This document shows, in pieces, positions 6,474 through 9,501 of a stretch of 9,501 bases of DNA. Both the position numbers and the translations under genes were made by a program. Positions within the stretch are counted from its first letter, which is position 1. Each line of letters opens with the position of its first letter. The stretch spans positions 1 to 9,501 of the forward strand of contig SKZJ01000080.1 of NCBI GenBank assembly GCA_007127425.1, read 5' to 3'. The notes beneath the pieces are model-generated. The model had not been told where the DNA came from, did no database searches, and was given only the letters and a program-made list of their open reading frames with translations. This DNA comes from Wenzhouxiangella sp. GTDB lineage: Bacteria > Pseudomonadota > Gammaproteobacteria > Xanthomonadales > Wenzhouxiangellaceae.

Positions 6474-7850
6474 ATGCAGATCATCATTCTCGGCGCCGGT
6501 CAGGTGGGCACGGGCATGGCGCGCAGTCTCAGCCAGGAAGACTTCGATATCACCGTGGTCGACACCGATGCCGCCCGGTTGCGCGAACTGCAGGAGAAAC
6601 TCGATATACGCACCGTGCTCGGCCACGGCGCGCATCCGCAGACGCTGATCCGGGCCGGCATCGAGGATGCCGAGTTGCTGATCGCACTGACCAATTCCGA
6701 CGAGACCAACATGGTGGCCTGCCAGGTGGCCTACTCGTTGTTCAATACCCCGACCAAGGTCGCGCGGGTGCGCGCGGCCGACTATCTGGCCCATCCCGAG
6801 TTATTCGACCGCGAGCACGCGCCGATCGACGTCCTGATCAGCCCGGAAGGCCTGGTGACCGATCATATCCAGCGCCTGATCGAGTACCCGGGGGCGCTGC
6901 AGGTGCTGGATTTCGCCGATGGTCGTGCCCAGCTCGTCGGCACCCGTGCGTTCTACGACGGGCCGCTGGTGGGGCATGAGTTGAGGGAGTTGCGCGAAAA
7001 GCTGCCCGACAGCGTCGATGCGCGCGTGGCTGCCATTTTCCGCAACGACAAGCCCATCATTCCCAAGGGCGACACGGTCATCGAGGTGGACGACATCGTT
7101 TACTTTCTGGCTGCGCGTGACGACATCCCGGTGGTCATGCGCGAACTGCGGCGCATGGGCGGGCCGGCCAACCGCATCATGCTGGCCGGTGGCGGCAACA
7201 TCGGTGCCGCCCTGGCCCGGCGCCTGGAGCGTCGATACCACGTCAAGCTGGTTGAGCGCGACCTCGAACGCGCCGAGGCCATCGCCGAGGATCTCGATAC
7301 CACCATCGTGCTGGTCGGCGACTGCGCCGACGAGGACCTGCTGCACGAGGAGGGCATCGACGAAATCGATGTCTACTGTGCGCTGACCAATGATGACGAG
7401 GCCAATATCCTCTCCTCCATGCTGGCCAAGCGCATGGGGGCCGACAAGGTCATTACCCTGATCAATCGCCCGGCCTACGTCGACCTGGTTGAGTCCGATC
7501 GCATCGACGTTGCCGTCAGCCCGCAGCAGGTCACCATCGGCGCGCTGCTCACCCACATTCGCCGCGGGCACATGGTGCGCGTGCATTCCCTCCGGCGCGG
7601 TGCCGCCGAAGCCATCGAGGCCGTCGCCCACGGCCGTCCGGGGCAGTCGAAGGTGGTCGGCAAGCGCATCGAGGAAATCGATTTGCCACCGGATACCTCA
7701 ATCGGCGGCATTATTCGCGGCGAGGACGTGATCATCGCGCATCACGACGTCATGATCGAGCCCGACGATCACGTCATCCTTTTCGTGGCCGATCAACGCC
7801 AGATCCGCCGCGTCGAAAAGTTGTTCGCCGTCGACGCCATGTTCGTGTAA
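6474..7850 (+). CDS. trkA: Trk system potassium uptake regulatory subunit TrkA
   Basis: TrkA is the cytosolic, membrane-peripheral nucleotide-binding ring that gates the TrkH potassium channel. The 458-residue length equals the E. coli protein's, and it shows the expected duplication. The first RCK half starts MQIIILGAGQVGTGMARSL (glycine motif G7-G14), with D30 ending the second strand, where NAD(H) ribose is bound. The second half starts at about 235, IMLAGGGNIGAALARRLE, with the strand ending at E261. Each half is followed by a TrkA-C-type domain (about 140-220 and 370-455), where phrases such as GDTVIEVDDIVYFLAARDD and IEPDDHVILFVAD are typical. It is preceded by the NtrX-like gene (21-bp gap, good Shine-Dalgarno) and overlaps trkH by one base. 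No truncation or missing motif is seen. Confidence 0.97.
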   Translation: MQIIILGAGQVGTGMARSLSQEDFDITVVDTDAARLRELQEKLDIRTVLGHGAHPQTLIRAGIEDAELLIALTNSDETNMVACQVAYSLFNTPTKVARVRAADYLAHPELFDREHAPIDVLISPEGLVTDHIQRLIEYPGALQVLDFADGRAQLVGTRAFYDGPLVGHELRELREKLPDSVDARVAAIFRNDKPIIPKGDTVIEVDDIVYFLAARDDIPVVMRELRRMGGPANRIMLAGGGNIGAALARRLERRYHVKLVERDLERAEAIAEDLDTTIVLVGDCADEDLLHEEGIDEIDVYCALTNDDEANILSSMLAKRMGADKVITLINRPAYVDLVESDRIDVAVSPQQVTIGALLTHIRRGHMVRVHSLRRGAAEAIEAVAHGRPGQSKVVGKRIEEIDLPPDTSIGGIIRGEDVIIAHHDVMIEPDDHVILFVADQRQIRRVEKLFAVDAMFV

Positions 7851-9298
7851 TGAAGGCTTACGCCCCGGTTCAGCGCATCGTTGCCGTGCTGCTCGGTTTC
7901 CTGGGCCTGGGCTTCCTGCCGCCACTGCTGTTCGCGGTGGTCAGCAACGACGGCGCTGCCTTCGCGTTCGTCTCCAGCCTGATCGCAGTGATGGTGATTG
8001 CTGCCCTGATGTACTGGCCGGTACGTCATGCCAATCGTGAACTGCGCGTGCGCGACGGCTTCCTGGTGGTGGTCGCGTGCTGGGGGGCGGTTTGCCTGGC
8101 CGGTTCGTTCCCGTTCATCCTGGCGCTCGATGCCAGTGTGGCCGATGCCGTGTTCGAGTCGACCTCCGGTATTACGACCACCGGCGCGACAGTCTTTTCC
8201 GGCATCGACCAGATGCCCATCTCCATTCGCTGGTACCGCCAGCAGTTGCAGTGGATGGGGGGGCTGGGCATCATCGTGCTGGCGGTGGCCATCCTGCCCA
8301 TGCTTCGCATCGGCGGCATGCAGGTCTACAAGGCCGAGGTGACCGGACCGGTCAAGGAAAGTCGGCTCACCCCGCGCATCGCCGAAACGGCCAGGGCTCT
8401 GTGGCTGATCTACATCGGTTTGACCGCCGTGTGTGCGGCTGCCTACTGGGCCGCCGGCATGAGCCTCTTCGACGCCGTCACCCATAGCTTTTCGACCATC
8501 GCCACGGCTGGTTTTTCCACCTACGATGATTCCATTGGCCATTTCGACAGCGCGCTGATCGACTGGCTGGTCGTCTTCTTCGTGTTCGTTGCCAGTTTCA
8601 ACTTCGCATTGCATTTCCTGGCCCTGCGCCGCGCGACCGCCCAGGTTTACCTGCGCGATCCCGAACTCAGGCTGTTCGCCATCCTGCTGGTGCTGATCTC
8701 GGCCGTGGCCACGATCCTTTTGTGGCAGCAGCACGTCTACGACAGCTTCTGGGAGTCGCTGCGCTATGCCGTGTTCCAGGCCGTGTCCTACACCACCACC
8801 ACCGGCTTTGTCACCGACGAGGTGTACCGCTGGCCCGGCATGCTGCCCTTGCTGCTGTTGCTGGTCAGCGCCCTCGGTGGCTGTGCCGGCGCCACCACGG
8901 GCGGTTTCAAGATCGTGCGCGTCTACCTGCTCACCAAGCAGGGTCTTCGCGAGTTGCAGCGCCTGATTCATCCGCGGGCGGTAGTGCCGCTCAAGCTCGG
9001 CGGGCGTACCCTCAACCAGGAAGTCGCCAACGCCGTGTGGGGGTTCGTTTCTCTTTACATCGCCTGTGTGGTCGTGCTGACCCTGATCGTTGCCGGCATC
9101 GAGCATGACCTGGTCAGCGCCATGTCGGTGGTGTTCTCGGCCATGAATAACCTCGGTCCGGCCCTGGGCGACGCCGGCGCCAACTGGGGCAGCCTGAAAG
9201 ATTCGACCAAGTGGCTGATGAGCTTTGCGATGCTGCTCGGCCGGCTGGAGATCTTCACCATCCTGGTGTTGCTGACGCCGGCGTACTGGAGGCATTGA
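7850..9298 (+). CDS. trkH: Trk potassium uptake transmembrane subunit TrkH
   Basis: TrkH is the inner-membrane potassium-translocating subunit, working as a dimer with a TrkA ring below it. The 482-residue length fits the family (about 483 in E. coli). Four repeated membrane-pore-membrane units are visible with selectivity-filter segments TTTGA (109-113), ATAGFS (218-223), TTTGF (316-320) and NLGPA (434-438). The conserved WMGGLGIIVLAVAILPMLRIGG after filter one and GGCAGATTGGFKIVR after filter three (gating-loop region) are both present. In the fourth filter the second glycine, often NLGPG in relatives as I recall, is alanine; the first, G436, is kept. The start at ATG 7850 shares one base with the trkA stop (TAATG), implying translational coupling and matched subunit output. 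No Shine-Dalgarno is obvious. The frame ends TGA at 9296-9298, just before the repeat-bearing gap. Confidence 0.97.
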   Translation: MKAYAPVQRIVAVLLGFLGLGFLPPLLFAVVSNDGAAFAFVSSLIAVMVIAALMYWPVRHANRELRVRDGFLVVVACWGAVCLAGSFPFILALDASVADAVFESTSGITTTGATVFSGIDQMPISIRWYRQQLQWMGGLGIIVLAVAILPMLRIGGMQVYKAEVTGPVKESRLTPRIAETARALWLIYIGLTAVCAAAYWAAGMSLFDAVTHSFSTIATAGFSTYDDSIGHFDSALIDWLVVFFVFVASFNFALHFLALRRATAQVYLRDPELRLFAILLVLISAVATILLWQQHVYDSFWESLRYAVFQAVSYTTTTGFVTDEVYRWPGMLPLLLLLVSALGGCAGATTGGFKIVRVYLLTKQGLRELQRLIHPRAVVPLKLGGRTLNQEVANAVWGFVSLYIACVVVLTLIVAGIEHDLVSAMSVVFSAMNNLGPALGDAGANWGSLKDSTKWLMSFAMLLGRLEIFTILVLLTPAYWRH

Positions 9299-9307
9299 GT
9301 GGACGGG

Positions 9308-9363
9308 TAGAGGGGGAGAGGGAAGACGGGAGACGGTCCGTTCCCTCTTCCCTCTTCCCTCTA
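9308..9363. repeat. Purine/pyrimidine-rich imperfect palindrome after trkH
   Basis: The left half is almost pure purine on the + strand and the right half almost pure pyrimidine. TAGAGGG (9308-9314) is the exact inverse of CCCTCTA (9357-9363), and GAGGGAAG (9318-9325) of CTTCCCTC (9347-9354). GGGA (9328-9331) could pair with TCCC (9342-9345). Transcribed RNA could fold into one long interrupted hairpin placed 10 bases after the trkH stop. There is no T-run straight after it, so it is not a classical intrinsic terminator. It may instead be an mRNA-stabilising hairpin or one copy of a dispersed intergenic repeat family. Confidence 0.65.
9341..9361 (+). repeat. Three perfect tandem copies of TTCCCTC
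   Basis: The heptamer TTCCCTC occurs three times without a gap, then continues into the degenerate pyrimidine run TACTCCTCTTACC. It forms most of the right arm of the palindrome, so the left arm GAGGGAA could pair with any of the three copies in different registers. Confidence 0.85.
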
Positions 9364-9384
9364 CTCCTCTTACCATCACACCCC

Positions 9385-9501
9385 ATGAACCCAGAAGCCA
9401 TCGAAAAACTCATCGACCAGGGCCGTGACGGCTACGAGGCGCGGTTGGCGGCCGGGCAGGCGCGGTTGAAGAATGGTGATCTTGACCAGGCAGTTGCCCA
9501 C
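9385..9501 (+). CDS. Probable TPR-containing protein, N-terminal fragment (cut by window end)
   Basis: An open frame from ATG 9385 to the window edge gives 39 residues: a hydrophilic opening MNPEAIEKLIDQGRDGYEAR, then LAAGQARLKNGDLDQAVAH. The second part has the look of the first helix pair of a tetratricopeptide repeat (A/G at the close-packing positions, followed by 'GDLDQAVAH', typical of 'G-D-hydrophobic-x-x-A'). TPR proteins act as protein-interaction scaffolds; no specific role can be given. There is no signal peptide, so it is probably cytosolic. No clear Shine-Dalgarno precedes it. It is separated from trkH by 86 bp containing the palindrome, so it may be a separate transcription unit. 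Only the start of the gene is visible. Confidence 0.55.
   Translation, partial: MNPEAIEKLIDQGRDGYEARLAAGQARLKNGDLDQAVAH

Noticed and set aside
5547..6794. 415-codon open frame on the - strand opposite the regulator and trkA start
   Set aside because: It crosses two real genes and their gap, has no recognisable domain, and is explained by GC-biased third positions.
9308..9370. Classical rho-independent terminator after trkH
   Set aside because: A hairpin is possible, but the stem is interrupted and no run of T follows it, so I list it as a repeat rather than a terminator.
7793..9379. 528-codon open frame on the - strand opposite trkH
   Set aside because: Its composition (Gln/His/Gly-rich, 'EDDQP'-like stretches) is typical of antisense to a membrane protein gene. 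trkH on the + strand has all four filter motifs.
1..9501. Defence system, mobile element, CRISPR array or biosynthetic cluster
   Set aside because: No transposase, integrase, Cas, toxin-antitoxin or biosynthetic motif appears in any plausible frame, and composition is uniform across the window.

Overview
The window looks like a stretch of chromosome from a high-GC, non-enteric gammaproteobacterium. It holds single-copy housekeeping genes (def-fmt-rsmB) followed by a small lipoprotein, an NtrY/NtrX-type two-component pair, and trkA-trkH. From memory, this order resembles members of the Xanthomonadales/Lysobacterales and relatives; the placement is an inference from gene order and strong G/C third-position bias, not from a database search. 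All supported genes lie on the + strand and are tightly packed.

Layout: the C-terminal end of peptide deformylase (2-118); methionyl-tRNA formyltransferase fmt (167-1090, GTG start); 16S rRNA m5C967 methyltransferase rsmB (1087-2400, GTGA overlap with fmt); a DUF4390-type lipoprotein (2351-2920) whose signal peptide is encoded inside the 3' end of rsmB; an NtrY-like membrane histidine kinase (2910-5042); an NtrX-like response regulator (5112-6452); trkA (6474-7850); trkH (7850-9298, TAATG overlap); an 86-bp gap with a purine/pyrimidine-rich imperfect palindrome; and the first 39 codons of a probable TPR-type protein (9385 onward, cut by the window end). No stretch over 300 bases lacks a gene.

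How they work together: Def and Fmt handle the formyl group of initiator methionine, and RsmB modifies the small ribosomal subunit. The kinase and regulator form a cognate signalling pair. TrkH is the potassium-translocating membrane subunit and TrkA its cytosolic NAD(H)/nucleotide-binding gating subunit. The overlaps and short gaps suggest one or two transcripts, and place the two-component system directly upstream of the potassium uptake genes.

The most notable point is that the NtrX-like regulator keeps a Walker A motif and the DNA-binding domain but lacks the sigma-54 contact loop (GAFTGA), has Asp in place of the Walker B Glu, and lacks both residues expected to be arginine fingers. It is therefore unlikely to act as a classical sigma-54 activator. 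I see no phage, insertion sequence, CRISPR array, defence system, tRNA or rRNA gene here; most of the window is ordinary core genome.
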